Shown in pieces: positions 18,642 to 27,175 of a stretch of DNA of 64,000 nt. Position numbers and translations under genes: made by a program. Each line of letters begins with the position of its first letter. The first letter of the stretch is position 1. The notes under the pieces are model-generated. The model was given only the letters and a program-made list of their open reading frames with translations, made no database searches and was not told where the DNA came from. Source of the stretch: Actinomadura violacea (GTDB lineage: Bacteria; Actinomycetota; Actinomycetes; Streptosporangiales; Streptosporangiaceae); NCBI RefSeq assembly GCF_017573465.1, contig NZ_JAGEPF010000002.1, positions 395,803 to 459,802 on the forward strand, given 5' to 3'.

Positions 18642-21600
18642 TCAGCTCTGCTCCTCCGACGCCACGGGCTCGGGCACGGGCTCGGCCTCAGGTTCGGCTT
18701 CGGGCTTGGTCTCCGACTCCTGTGCCGGTTCCTTCTGCGCTGGTTCCTTCTGTGCTGGTTCCTTTTGTGCCGGTTCCTTTTGTGCCGGAGGCTCGTGGCG
18801 GACGCGGGCGCGATGCCCGCCGCGCTTCGCGCGCCTGCCTCGCCGCTCGCGCCGTTCGCGGTGCCGGTCGCCGCCCGGCACGAACGTGTCGGCGCGCGCG
18901 CCCGGCAGCGCCAGCACGGCGACCAGCAGCAGCGCCACGCCCTGGACGATGAGCCACGCGTGCCGCATCCGCATGCCGCGCGTCAGCGTGAACTCGCCGC
19001 CGGACGTGGGGATGTCGTAGCCCTGCGCCCATCCGTCCACGGTCCGCGACTTGAGGCCGTGGCCGTTCAGCCGGGCGTTCCAGCCGCCGTCGGCCGGTTC
19101 GGCGAGCAGCAGTGTGCGCGCGCCGGTACCCGCCGGGATGCGGACGCGTGCGTCGATCTCGCCCGCCGGCAGCGGCGTGATGGTGGAGCCCTGCAGAAGC
19201 ATCATGCGGGCCGAGTTCGCCTGCAGGCTCCATACCGCGAACGACCCGGTACGGCTGAGGCGCGACAGTTCGGGCGCCGCGTCCAGCACCTTGGTGACGG
19301 GATCGGAACCGGGATGCGGCACCAGCACGTACTGGACGCCCATACGCGACAGCGCAGGGCCGTCGTCGCCCTCCCGGTTCACGGCGAGGCCCGCGACCAG
19401 GTCGTCCAGGCGCCGCCGGCCGGGCCCGTCGGGCTGCGTCTCGGCCTCGCCGAGGCGCGGGCGGTCGCCGCGCAGCAGCGTGTAGGCGACGCGTCCGGAC
19501 GGGCCGCCGCCGTGCAGGACGAGCGTGCGCGGCCCGCCCGGCCCCTTGACGAACTCGGGGACGGTGTCGGCGTCGACGGTGCCCAGCGGGCCGTCCGCGC
19601 CCCGCGCCACCCACGCGCCCGCCGCGAGCAGCGGCGCGGTGAGCGCGGCGAGGACGACGACCGCGCCCCCCGCCTTGTAGATCAGGTGCTTGCCGGCGAG
19701 GACCTCGGTCCCGCGCTGGACGGCGGCGGTCGCGGCCAGCAGCACCCCGGCGCCCGCGAAGACGAGCGCGACGCCGGGCCAGGCGGGCGCCGCGTCCGCG
19801 CCCTTGGTGATCGTCGCGGCGCCGGTCAGGATCGCGACGAGCAGCCCGGCGACGGCGAGCAGCCAGCCCGCGAGGACGGCGGTGCGGCGGCCGCGCAGCG
19901 GCAGCGCGCAGACGGCCGCGGCGAGCAGCCCGGCGAACGTCCACCACACGGGCGTCCCCGGGCCGCCGGGGTCGAGGGCGAGCAGTTCGGCGGCGGTCGC
20001 GGGCTCGAACGTCCGGTGCAGCCCCGCCTCCAGCAGGAACCGCGACGGGTGCAGCAGCAGCCCGACCGTCCAGGGGAACAGCAGCAGCGGCGGGACGGCC
20101 AGCGCGATGACGAGGTTGCGGCGGTCCTGGCGGCGGCGCCGGTCGAACAGCGCCCACACCAGCCCGCCGCCCGCGAGCGCGAGCGGCCACGCGAGCGGGA
20201 CGAACGCCGTCGCGACGGTCAGCAGCAGCGCGACCGCCCACGCCGCGCGCCCGGCGCGTTTGCGCAGCGTGGCGGGGTCGGCGGCGAAGCGCGGCAGCCC
20301 GTACATGCGGGCGACCTGCACGCCGATCAGCGGCAGCAGCACGAGGACGACAGCGGTGCCGAGCCGTCCGCCCGCGATGGCGCCGGTCGCGGCGGGCAGC
20401 AGCGCGTACGCGGCGGCGAACCACACGCGGACGGCGGCGACGGGGATGCGGCGGCCTTCGGCGCGCGCGCGGCGGCCGGTCCGCGGCGGCTCCAGCACCA
20501 GCAGCCGGGAAGCGCGGTAGGCGGTGAGCCCGGCCAGCGGGACACTGCCGAGCAGCAGCACCGCGACCGCCAGCCACGGCTTGCCGAACAGGACCGTCGA
20601 CAGCAGCGCCAGGAACCCGACGTACGGGGCGCCGCCCGCGCCGGTGCCGAGCCCGACCGGGTGGAAGCCGGACAGGTACTGCTCCCACAGGTCGCTCGCA
20701 CCGCCCCACGCGGGCACGAGCGCGCCGCCGCCGAGCCGCGCCGCCCCGGTGATCAGCGACCGCTCGGCCGCGACCGTGACGGCGGCCAGCGCCAGCAGGA
20801 GCAGCACGCCGGGACGGGCGAGGAGCCGGCGGATCGGGCCGGGCTCGTCGGTGATCTCGTCCTCGGCCTCGCGGTCGTGCTCGTGGGCGGCGAAGAACTC
20901 CGAGACCGCCTCGCCGGTGCGGCGCAGCACGACCATCCGGGGCTGGAACCGCCGGACGCTGCGGTGCACATGTGCCCGCCCCTCGGCGCGGGTGGCGCGG
21001 GCCCGGCGCAGACGGCCGGGATCGCGCAGCACGTCGGCGAGCGCGGCCACCTCCGCGCGCGCGGCGGCGGGCCGTTTGGTGGCCATCAGGACGAGCGCGT
21101 GCAACAGCGACGCCCAGACGTTGCGTACCAGCGTCCGCAGCATCGCGCGGAACGGCTGGTTCGCCAGCAGCGTCCACAGGGCGTTGCGGCGGTCGCGGCG
21201 GAGCGGATGCTCGGCGGTCATGCCGATCTCGCGGATCCCGCGGCGGGCGGCCTCGGCGTGGTAGACCACCGCGTCGGTCGCGACGACCACCCGGTGCCCG
21301 GCCGCGTGCGCGCGCCAGCAGAAGTCCAGGTCGTCGCGGAAGATGCCGTACTCGACGTCGAAGCCGCCGAGCCGGTCCCACACGTCGCGCCGCACCAGCA
21401 TCCCGGCGCTGGAGACGGCCAGCACGTCGCGGACGCCGTCGTGCTGGCCCTGGTCGAACTCGCGGCGGTCGATGCCGGTCCAGCGGCGCCCGGCGGCGTC
21501 GACGGACGTCCCGGCCTCGCGCAGCACGCGCCGGTCGCCGAAGTCGCGGACCTTGGGGCCGACGACCGCGATGCCCGGGTCGGACCCGGCCGTCCGCAGC

Positions 21601-21959
21601 AGGTGGCCGAGGGCGTCGTGGTCGGGCACGCAGTCGTCGTGCAGCAGCCAGATCCACTCGATCCTGGGGTTGCCCGGCTCGTCGTCGGGGACGGGGGCGG
21701 ACGCGGCGGTCTGCCGCAGCGCCTCCGCGACGGCCTCGCCGTAGCCGGTGGTGCGGGGCAGCGTGAGGACGTCGCCGCCGCCGAGCACCTCGGCGAGGAC
21801 GGCGGGGCCGCGGTCGCGGCTCCCGGTGTCCACGGTCACGAGGCGCTGCACGGGCCGCGCCTGCGTCAGCAGCGCCTTGAGCGCCTCCGGCAGCCAGCGC
21901 GCGCCGTCATGGGCGACGAGGACGGCGGTGACGACATGGCGATCGAGTGTGGGGGCCAA
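18642..21959 (-). CDS. Large membrane glycosyltransferase, GT2 domain plus ~13 membrane helices
   Basis: 1105 residues, apparent TTG start. A cytoplasmic GT2 domain (~8-250) has VTAVLVAHDGARWLP, VDTGSRD, the nucleotide/metal segment WLLHDDCVPD and the acceptor motif IFRDDLDFCWRA. It is followed by a long polytopic region (~370-780), a globular segment and a final membrane helix (~1030). The tail is charged and low-complexity: four to five KEPAQ repeats, then PEAEPEAEP. It probably transfers a sugar from a nucleotide or lipid donor to an envelope glycan. Operon with DUF5719. Confidence 0.88.
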   Translation of the reverse strand: MAPTLDRHVVTAVLVAHDGARWLPEALKALLTQARPVQRLVTVDTGSRDRGPAVLAEVLGGGDVLTLPRTTGYGEAVAEALRQTAASAPVPDDEPGNPRIEWIWLLHDDCVPDHDALGHLLRTAGSDPGIAVVGPKVRDFGDRRVLREAGTSVDAAGRRWTGIDRREFDQGQHDGVRDVLAVSSAGMLVRRDVWDRLGGFDVEYGIFRDDLDFCWRAHAAGHRVVVATDAVVYHAEAARRGIREIGMTAEHPLRRDRRNALWTLLANQPFRAMLRTLVRNVWASLLHALVLMATKRPAAARAEVAALADVLRDPGRLRRARATRAEGRAHVHRSVRRFQPRMVVLRRTGEAVSEFFAAHEHDREAEDEITDEPGPIRRLLARPGVLLLLALAAVTVAAERSLITGAARLGGGALVPAWGGASDLWEQYLSGFHPVGLGTGAGGAPYVGFLALLSTVLFGKPWLAVAVLLLGSVPLAGLTAYRASRLLVLEPPRTGRRARAEGRRIPVAAVRVWFAAAYALLPAATGAIAGGRLGTAVVLVLLPLIGVQVARMYGLPRFAADPATLRKRAGRAAWAVALLLTVATAFVPLAWPLALAGGGLVWALFDRRRRQDRRNLVIALAVPPLLLFPWTVGLLLHPSRFLLEAGLHRTFEPATAAELLALDPGGPGTPVWWTFAGLLAAAVCALPLRGRRTAVLAGWLLAVAGLLVAILTGAATITKGADAAPAWPGVALVFAGAGVLLAATAAVQRGTEVLAGKHLIYKAGGAVVVLAALTAPLLAAGAWVARGADGPLGTVDADTVPEFVKGPGGPRTLVLHGGGPSGRVAYTLLRGDRPRLGEAETQPDGPGRRRLDDLVAGLAVNREGDDGPALSRMGVQYVLVPHPGSDPVTKVLDAAPELSRLSRTGSFAVWSLQANSARMMLLQGSTITPLPAGEIDARVRIPAGTGARTLLLAEPADGGWNARLNGHGLKSRTVDGWAQGYDIPTSGGEFTLTRGMRMRHAWLIVQGVALLLVAVLALPGARADTFVPGGDRHRERRERRGRRAKRGGHRARVRHEPPAQKEPAQKEPAQKEPAQKEPAQESETKPEAEPEAEPVPEPVASEEQS
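18721..18789 (-). repeat. 15-bp tandem repeat encoding KEPAQ
   Basis: About 4.6 copies of a 15-bp unit (tgtgccggttccttc with single-base variants) encode PAQKE pentapeptides in the cytoplasmic tail of the GT2. Copy number is likely variable between strains. Confidence 0.9.
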
Positions 21960-22003
21960 GGATCGCTCGATCTGTGGGACGACGGTTCTTCCTGCTGGAA
22001 CGC

Positions 22004-22039
22004 AGCAGCCGTGCCGGCCCAGGGGCCGACACGGCTGCT
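22004..22039 (-). terminator. Strong stem-loop between whiB2 and the GT2 gene
   Basis: 16-bp arms (22004-22019 and 22024-22039) with one mismatch and a 4-nt loop. It lies downstream of whiB2 and 45 bp before the GT2 start, so it most likely ends the whiB2 transcript. No T-tract, as is common in actinomycetes. Confidence 0.7.
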
Positions 22040-22190
22040 TACTGTACGCGCGGCCGCACGAGCACGCTCCGGATCCCCGGGATCCGGGCGCCGGTGCGGC
22101 CGCCGCGGGCGTCCGGAAGGGGCTCAGCGCGGCGCCGCTCCCCTTCGGCGCCCGCGAACCGGCCTGCCGGTGACCCGCGGGTCGTGGACG

Positions 22191-22454
22191 TCAGACGGCT
22201 TGGCGCTTCAGCTTGCGGCGTTCGCGTTCGGACAGTCCCCCCCAAATACCGAAACGTTCATCGTGCTGCAGCGCGTACTCCAAGCACTCCGTCCGCACCT
22301 CGCATGCCCGGCACACCTTCTTGGCCTCGCGAGTGGAGCCGCCCTTCTCCGGAAAAAACGCCTCCGGGTCCGTCTGCGCGCACAGTGCGCGCTCCTGCCA
22401 GCCCATCTCTTCGCCGTCTGTGCCGTGCGCCAGCGGGATGACGACCTCGCTCAC
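22191..22454 (-). CDS. whiB2: WhiB-family iron-sulfur regulator (WhiB2/WhmD-like)
   Basis: 87 residues, GTG start with GGAGG six bases upstream. The four [4Fe-4S] Cys are C25, C48, C51 and C57; then comes the beta-turn GIWGGLSERERRKLK and a basic C-terminus. WhiB2/WhmD proteins bind sigma factor region 4 and control septation and cell division. Assignment to WhiB2 rests on position beside fbiA/fbiB and DUF3499 as in Mycobacterium. The upstream 239 bp hold its promoter, with a tacacgcgtgta palindrome near 22543. Confidence 0.93.
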   Translation of the reverse strand: MSEVVIPLAHGTDGEEMGWQERALCAQTDPEAFFPEKGGSTREAKKVCRACEVRTECLEYALQHDERFGIWGGLSERERRKLKRQAV

Positions 22455-22663
22455 AGCGCACCTCCTGCCCGTGGAACCCCCTGGTCAATGCCGTCCTCAA
22501 GATCTCTCCCCCGGGAAGGCATTGAAACTACACCGACGAAATTACACGCGTGTAGCGCCCGCCCCGTCAAGCGGAACGAGTTTCCAGGGCGACATAGCGG
22601 CTTATGCGGTGAACCGCTCGCCGAACCTCAGATGAAGATCAGTTAATCCGCGGGTCACCCGCG

Positions 22664-22700
22664 CGGATCACCGAGGCGGATCACCGAGGCGGATCACTGG
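22664..22700. repeat. Tandem repeat, 13-bp unit, 2.8 copies
   Basis: cggatcaccgagg twice in perfect tandem (22664-22689), followed by a partial third copy that includes the stop codon of the Gln-rich membrane protein. The duplication therefore sits exactly at the gene's 3' end. Confidence 0.8.
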
Positions 22701-23635
22701 GGCGGAGGGGGCCGGTTGTCCCGGTACCAGTCGCCGCCCTCCTCGGGCCGCTGCTCGCCCTGCGGCTGCCCGGGGTGGGTGCCCTGCGGGCCCTGCTGGC
22801 CCGTGCCCTCCTGGCCGGATCCGCCGTAGGCGCGGGTCCACTCGCCCATCTCCTCCTGCTGGTCGGCGGGCTGCTGCGGCTGTGCCTGCGGCTGCTCGCC
22901 CTGCTGGGGCTGGGCCTGCGGCTGCCCCGGCTGGGCCTGGCCCGGCTGCGCCTGCCCGGGCTGGCCGTACTGCTGGTACTGCTGCTGCCCGTACGCCTGC
23001 TGGCCGTACTGCTGCTGTCCGTACTGCTGCTGGCCGGCCTGCTGCCCTTCGGCGCCCGGCTGGCCGTACTGCTGATACTGCTGATACTGCTGCTGCCCGT
23101 AGCCCTGCTCGCCGTACGGCTGCTGCCCGGGCTGGCCGTACGGCTGCTGCCCCTGCTGGTAGCCGTAGTCGGGGTAGCCCTGCTGCATCTGCTGCTGCGG
23201 GCGGGCGGGCTGCATGCCCTGGAAGACGGTGAAGACGAACCATCCGGCTATGCCGATCACGGCGATCTTGCCGCCGCCGGTGAGGAACACCGCGAGCTTG
23301 CCGATCGCGGTGGCGCCGTCGGCGGCCATCGCGCTCAGCCAGGAGATGACGGCGAACAGGGCGGTGACGCCGAGCACGCCGAGCCCGCCCATGGTGATGG
23401 TCCGGGCCTGCGCGGTCGCGGTGCCCCAGGTGCTCAGCAGCACCGCGAGGACGACCAGCCCGACGCAGACGATCTGCGTGAACAGGGTGTCCTGCGCGGC
23501 CGAGAGCGCGCGGTAGGTGAAGGAGCCACCGCCGCCCAACAGGAGGATGATGCCACCGAGCAGTTGGACGCCCGCGGAGGCGAGCAGTACCCAGGCGGCC
23601 GGTTCGCGCAGGCGCTGGACGGCTTCCTTGTTCAC
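22694..23635 (-). CDS. Membrane protein with Gln/Tyr/Gly/Pro-rich low-complexity tail
   Basis: 313 residues from GTG 23635 (GGAGAAG upstream). The in-frame extension to 24616 runs antisense through fbiA and is rejected. Four or five membrane helices fill residues ~15-150 (AAWVLLASAGVQLLGGIILLLGG...). A ~160-residue tail follows, of QQYGQQ, YGQPGQ and QAQPQQ repeats, ending in a charged GDWYRDNRPPPPQ. Such prion-like tails can drive phase separation or multivalent binding. Function unknown; it is the neighbour of whiB2 and divergent from fbiA. Confidence 0.8.
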   Translation of the reverse strand: MNKEAVQRLREPAAWVLLASAGVQLLGGIILLLGGGGSFTYRALSAAQDTLFTQIVCVGLVVLAVLLSTWGTATAQARTITMGGLGVLGVTALFAVISWLSAMAADGATAIGKLAVFLTGGGKIAVIGIAGWFVFTVFQGMQPARPQQQMQQGYPDYGYQQGQQPYGQPGQQPYGEQGYGQQQYQQYQQYGQPGAEGQQAGQQQYGQQQYGQQAYGQQQYQQYGQPGQAQPGQAQPGQPQAQPQQGEQPQAQPQQPADQQEEMGEWTRAYGGSGQEGTGQQGPQGTHPGQPQGEQRPEEGGDWYRDNRPPPPQ

Positions 23636-23839
23636 GGTGACTTCTCCAGACCGAGGCAATCGGATGACAGCCAAAGCTTTGCACATCCCGCCCAGGGACG
23701 TCTCTGTCCCTCGCTGGCCGCCAAACCATGAGAAAGCCGGGTCCGGGTCCCGCCGCCGCGCGCCCGCGCCCGCGGCCCTTCGGCCGGAGGCCGGGCCCTT
23801 CGGCCGGGGGCGCCGCCGGTACGGCCTAGGCTGATCGGC

Positions 23840-24790
23840 ATGAGGATCGTGGCGCTGGCGGGCGGCATCGGGGGAGCCCGCTTCCTGCGCGGGCTCCAGG
23901 CCGCCGCCCCCGAGGCGGAGATCACCGTCATCGGCAACACCGGGGACGACATCTCCCTGTTCGGGCTGCGGGTCTGCCCCGACCTGGACACCGTGATGTA
24001 CACCCTCGGCGGCGGGATCAACGAGGAGCAGGGCTGGGGGCGGGCGGACGAGGCGTTCACCGTCAAGGAGGAGCTGGCCGCCTACGGCGTCGGGCCCGCC
24101 TGGTTCGGGCTCGGCGACCGCGACTTCGCCACCCACATCGTGCGGACGCAGATGCTGGAGGCCGGGTACAAGCTGTCGTCGGTGACCGAGGCGCTGTGCG
24201 ACCGGTGGAAGCCGGGCGTGCGGCTGATCCCGATGACCGACGAGCAGGTCGAGACGCACGTGGTGGTGGACGACCCGGAGCAGGGCCGGCGCGCGATCCA
24301 CTTCCAGGAGTGGTGGGTGCGGCTGCGCGCGTCGCTGCCGGCGCTGTCGATCGCGCCGGTCGGCGCGGACGGGGCGAAGCCGGCGCCGGGGGTGCTCAAG
24401 GCGATCGAGGAGGCGGACGTGGTGCTGTTCCCGCCGTCCAACCCGGTCGTCAGCATCGGGACGATCCTGGCGATCCCCGGCATCCGGGAGGCGGTCGCGG
24501 CGAACACCGTGGTCGGCGTGTCGCCGATCATCGGCGGCGCCCCGGTGCGCGGGATGGCGGACGCGTGCCTGACCGCGATCGGGGTGGAGACGTCGGCGAA
24601 GGCGGTGGCCGAGCACTACGGGCTCGGGCTGCTGGACGGCTGGCTGGTCGACGAGGCGGACGCGGACGTGCGGGTCGAGGGCATCGAGGTGCGGTCCCGG
24701 CCGCTGCTGATGAGCGACCCGGAGGCGACGGCCGCGATCGCGCGCGCGGCGCTCGACCTGGCCGTCGAACTGACGAAGGAAGCCCCGTGA
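23840..24790 (+). CDS. fbiA: 2-phospho-L-lactate transferase (F420 biosynthesis)
   Basis: 316 residues, the usual CofD/FbiA length. It transfers the phospholactate or phosphoenolpyruvate moiety from its GDP-activated form to FO, making (dehydro-)F420-0. Motifs: [17 protein letters not shown] at the N-terminus, [20 protein letters not shown], and [20 protein letters not shown] for the nucleotide/FO site. The GTGA overlap with fbiB shows translational coupling. The guanylyl-donor gene (fbiD) is not in the window. Confidence 0.96.
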   Translation: MRIVALAGGIGGARFLRGLQAAAPEAEITVIGNTGDDISLFGLRVCPDLDTVMYTLGGGINEEQGWGRADEAFTVKEELAAYGVGPAWFGLGDRDFATHIVRTQMLEAGYKLSSVTEALCDRWKPGVRLIPMTDEQVETHVVVDDPEQGRRAIHFQEWWVRLRASLPALSIAPVGADGAKPAPGVLKAIEEADVVLFPPSNPVVSIGTILAIPGIREAVAANTVVGVSPIIGGAPVRGMADACLTAIGVETSAKAVAEHYGLGLLDGWLVDEADADVRVEGIEVRSRPLLMSDPEATAAIARAALDLAVELTKEAP

Positions 24791-26073
24791 ACCTGCAGGT
24801 CTTCGGCATTCCCGGACTTCCGGAGATCGGCGAGGGCGACGACATCGCCGCGCTGGTCCCGGCGGACATGGTCGAGGACGGCGACGTGCTGGTCGTCACG
24901 TCCAAGATCGTGAGCAAGGCGGAGGGCCGGGTCCTGGTCGCGGGCGACCGGGAGAAGGCGATCGACGCCGAGACGGTGCGGGTCGTGGCGCGGCGCAGGC
25001 ACGCGCGCGGCGAGACGCGGATCGTGGAGACGCGGCAGGGCCTGGTGCTGGCGGCGGCGGGCGTGGACGCGTCCAACACCGCGCCGGGCACCGTGCTGCT
25101 GCTGCCGGAGGACTCCGACGCCTCCGCGCGCCGCATCCGCGCGGGCGTCCGGGAGCGGACCGGCGCGGACGTCGCGGTGATCGTGTCCGACACGCTCGGC
25201 CGGCCGTGGCGCAACGGGCTGACGGACCAGGCGATCGGCGTCGCCGGCCTCGCCCCGCTCAGCGACCTGCGCGGCAGCGACGACAAGTACGGCAACCGGC
25301 TCGAGGCCACCATCACCGCCGTCGCCGACGAGATCGCGGCGGCGGGCGAGCTGGTGAAGGGCAAGCTCGACGGCGTGCCGATCGCGGTCGTGCGCGGGCT
25401 GTCCCACCTGGTCACGGCCGATGACGGGCCGGGTGCGCGGCAGCTCGTCCGGCCGCCCGCCGAGGACATGTTCCGGTACGGGTCGGCGGACGTCCTGCAC
25501 GCGCGCCGCACCATCCGCGAGTTCACCGAGGACCCGGTCGACCCGGAGGCGGTGCGCCGCGCGGTCGCCGCCGCGATCACCGCGCCGGCGCCGCACCACA
25601 CCACGCCGTGGCGGTTCGTCCTGCTGGAGTCGGCGGAGTCCCGGACGCGGCTGCTGGACGCGATGCGCGACGCGTGGGAGGGCGACCTGCGCCGCGACGG
25701 CTTCTCCGAGGAGTCGGTCGCCAAGCGGCTGCGGCGCGGCGACGTGCTGCGCCGCGCGCCCTACCTCGTCGTCCCGTGCCTGGTCATGGACGGCTCGCAC
25801 GACTACCCGGACGCGCGCCGCGCGACCGCCGAGCGCGAGATGTTCGTCGTGGCGACCGGCGCGGGCGTGGAGAACCTGCTGGTCGCGCTGGCGGTGGAGG
25901 GGCTCGGGTCGTGCTGGGTGTCCAGCACGATGTTCTGCCGCGACGTCGTCCGCGAGGCCCTCGACCTGCCGGACGAGTGGGACCCGATGGGCGCCGTCGG
26001 CGTCGGCCATCCCGCCGCCCCGCCGCGCGACCGTCCGCCGCGCGAGCCGGACGCGTTCATCGAGGTCCGCTAG
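24787..26073 (+). CDS. fbiB: Bifunctional F420-0:L-glutamate ligase / dehydro-F420-0 reductase
   Basis: 428 residues from GTG 24787. The N-terminal CofE domain (~1-240) adds glutamates to F420-0 using [52 protein letters not shown]. The C-terminal FMN nitroreductase-fold domain (~245-428; [38 protein letters not shown]) reduces dehydro-F420-0 in mycobacterial-type FbiB. The fusion is typical of actinobacteria, whereas archaeal CofE stands alone. Confidence 0.96.
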   Translation: MNLQVFGIPGLPEIGEGDDIAALVPADMVEDGDVLVVTSKIVSKAEGRVLVAGDREKAIDAETVRVVARRRHARGETRIVETRQGLVLAAAGVDASNTAPGTVLLLPEDSDASARRIRAGVRERTGADVAVIVSDTLGRPWRNGLTDQAIGVAGLAPLSDLRGSDDKYGNRLEATITAVADEIAAAGELVKGKLDGVPIAVVRGLSHLVTADDGPGARQLVRPPAEDMFRYGSADVLHARRTIREFTEDPVDPEAVRRAVAAAITAPAPHHTTPWRFVLLESAESRTRLLDAMRDAWEGDLRRDGFSEESVAKRLRRGDVLRRAPYLVVPCLVMDGSHDYPDARRATAEREMFVVATGAGVENLLVALAVEGLGSCWVSSTMFCRDVVREALDLPDEWDPMGAVGVGHPAAPPRDRPPREPDAFIEVR

Positions 26074-26092
26074 CCGGGCGTCTGGCCGGGCG

Positions 26093-27112
26093 TCACGCCT
26101 TCCAGGACGCCAGGGCGCGGTCGATCTCCTTGCGCGTCGGGAAGCGCAGGGCGCGGGGAGGCGCCGCGGGCAGGCCGTGCTCGCGGGCGTAGGCGTCGCC
26201 GAACGTGCCGTCGGGCGCGCGGAACCCGGCCCGCTGCAGCGCGTCGCGGGCGGACCGCGCGCCGAGCGCGTCGCCGAACGCGGCCGCCGCGTCGCGGTGC
26301 CGCCGGTCGCGGGCCGTCACGGCGTACGGGTGGTCGAGCATGAGCGTGCCCTCGGCCGGGACGATCGGCGCCACCGGGTTGGGGCGGTGCGCGTCGTCGT
26401 AGGCGACGGCCGCCTGCTCGGTGGTGACGACGAGGGGCCGGTCGTAGCGTTCGGCGCCGGTGAGCCCGGCGAGCACCGCGGCGGAGCCGCCGGACGCGTC
26501 GTCCACCGGTGACGGCGCGGATCTCCGCAGGTCGCCGACGACGTCGCCGGGGTCGCCGCCGGTCTGGCCGAGCGCGAGCATCGCGACCGTCCCGCTCATC
26601 CCGACGCCGGGGTCGGCGGCCTTCCGGGCGAGGCCCATCCCGTCCACCTCGGACTTCAGCAGCAGTTTCCAGCCGACGGTGACCCCGGCGCCGGCGAACT
26701 CGTCCGCGACCGGGCGGGTCGTGGCGAGGACGACGGGCGTGGCGGCGACCGGCGTCCCGCCCGCGGGGACGTCCTTGCCGCCCGCGTCGCGGACGATGCC
26801 GAGCCACAGCGACGACTCCGGGACCCAGGCGTCCGCGCGCCTCCGCAGGTCGGGGCGCCGCGCGAACTCGGCGGGCGCGACGGCCGTCACGCGCGCGCGG
26901 ACGCACCGCCCGCCGACCCGGTGCTTCTCCACGTTGAACCGGGACGCGACGTCGCGCAGCGCGGGCGCGATCTCCGGCTGCGCGGCGACCGACACCCGCA
27001 CCGTCCCGCTCGCGCACTCCGACGGCAGCGTCAGCAGGCCGAGCGCCCACGCCCCGCCGCCGCCCGCCGTGACGACCAGCACGGCGGCCGGCGCCCACAC
27101 CTTCCACCCCAC
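26093..27112 (-). CDS. Orphan extracellular solute-binding-type protein, VWA domain absent
   Basis: 339 residues. An N-terminal membrane/signal segment (~5-25) is followed by a periplasmic-binding-protein type II domain (RVSVAAQPEIAPALRDVASRFN; VVLATTRPVAD; PLVVTTEQAAVAYDDAHRPN; TLMLDHPYAV). The sequence resembles the N-terminal binding domain of actinobacterial 'substrate-binding plus VWA' proteins, but it stops at IDRALASWKA, where those continue into a von Willebrand A domain. It has its own transcription unit between fbiB and fbiC. Ligand unknown. No transporter genes are adjacent, so a sensory or scaffolding role is possible. Confidence 0.78.
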   Translation of the reverse strand: MGWKVWAPAAVLVVTAGGGGAWALGLLTLPSECASGTVRVSVAAQPEIAPALRDVASRFNVEKHRVGGRCVRARVTAVAPAEFARRPDLRRRADAWVPESSLWLGIVRDAGGKDVPAGGTPVAATPVVLATTRPVADEFAGAGVTVGWKLLLKSEVDGMGLARKAADPGVGMSGTVAMLALGQTGGDPGDVVGDLRRSAPSPVDDASGGSAAVLAGLTGAERYDRPLVVTTEQAAVAYDDAHRPNPVAPIVPAEGTLMLDHPYAVTARDRRHRDAAAAFGDALGARSARDALQRAGFRAPDGTFGDAYAREHGLPAAPPRALRFPTRKEIDRALASWKA

Positions 27113-27130
27113 GCGTCAGTCATACCGGAC

Positions 27131-27174
27131 GGTCTGTGGCGTGTCGCCCCTCTGCGAACGACACGCCACAGACC
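27131..27174 (-). terminator. Perfect 16-bp stem terminator after fbiC
   Basis: 16-bp perfect arms (27131-27146 and 27159-27174) around a 12-nt loop, starting one base after the fbiC stop. No T-tract. It separates fbiC from the downstream binding-protein gene on the same strand. Confidence 0.85.
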
Positions 27175-27175
27175 A

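Noticed and set aside
18721..18789. 15-bp repeats as a CRISPR or regulatory array
   Set aside because: They are in frame, encode KEPAQ pentapeptides and have no unique spacers, so they are a coding minisatellite.
18612..22646. 1344-codon open frame on the + strand
   Set aside because: It is antisense to the GT2, WhiB and DUF5719 genes, has Arg/Gly/Ala-rich shadow composition and no domain. High GC leaves few stops.
23636..24616. N-terminal extension of the Gln-rich membrane protein
   Set aside because: It would run antisense through fbiA. The GTG at 23635 has a ribosome binding site and starts the membrane segments.
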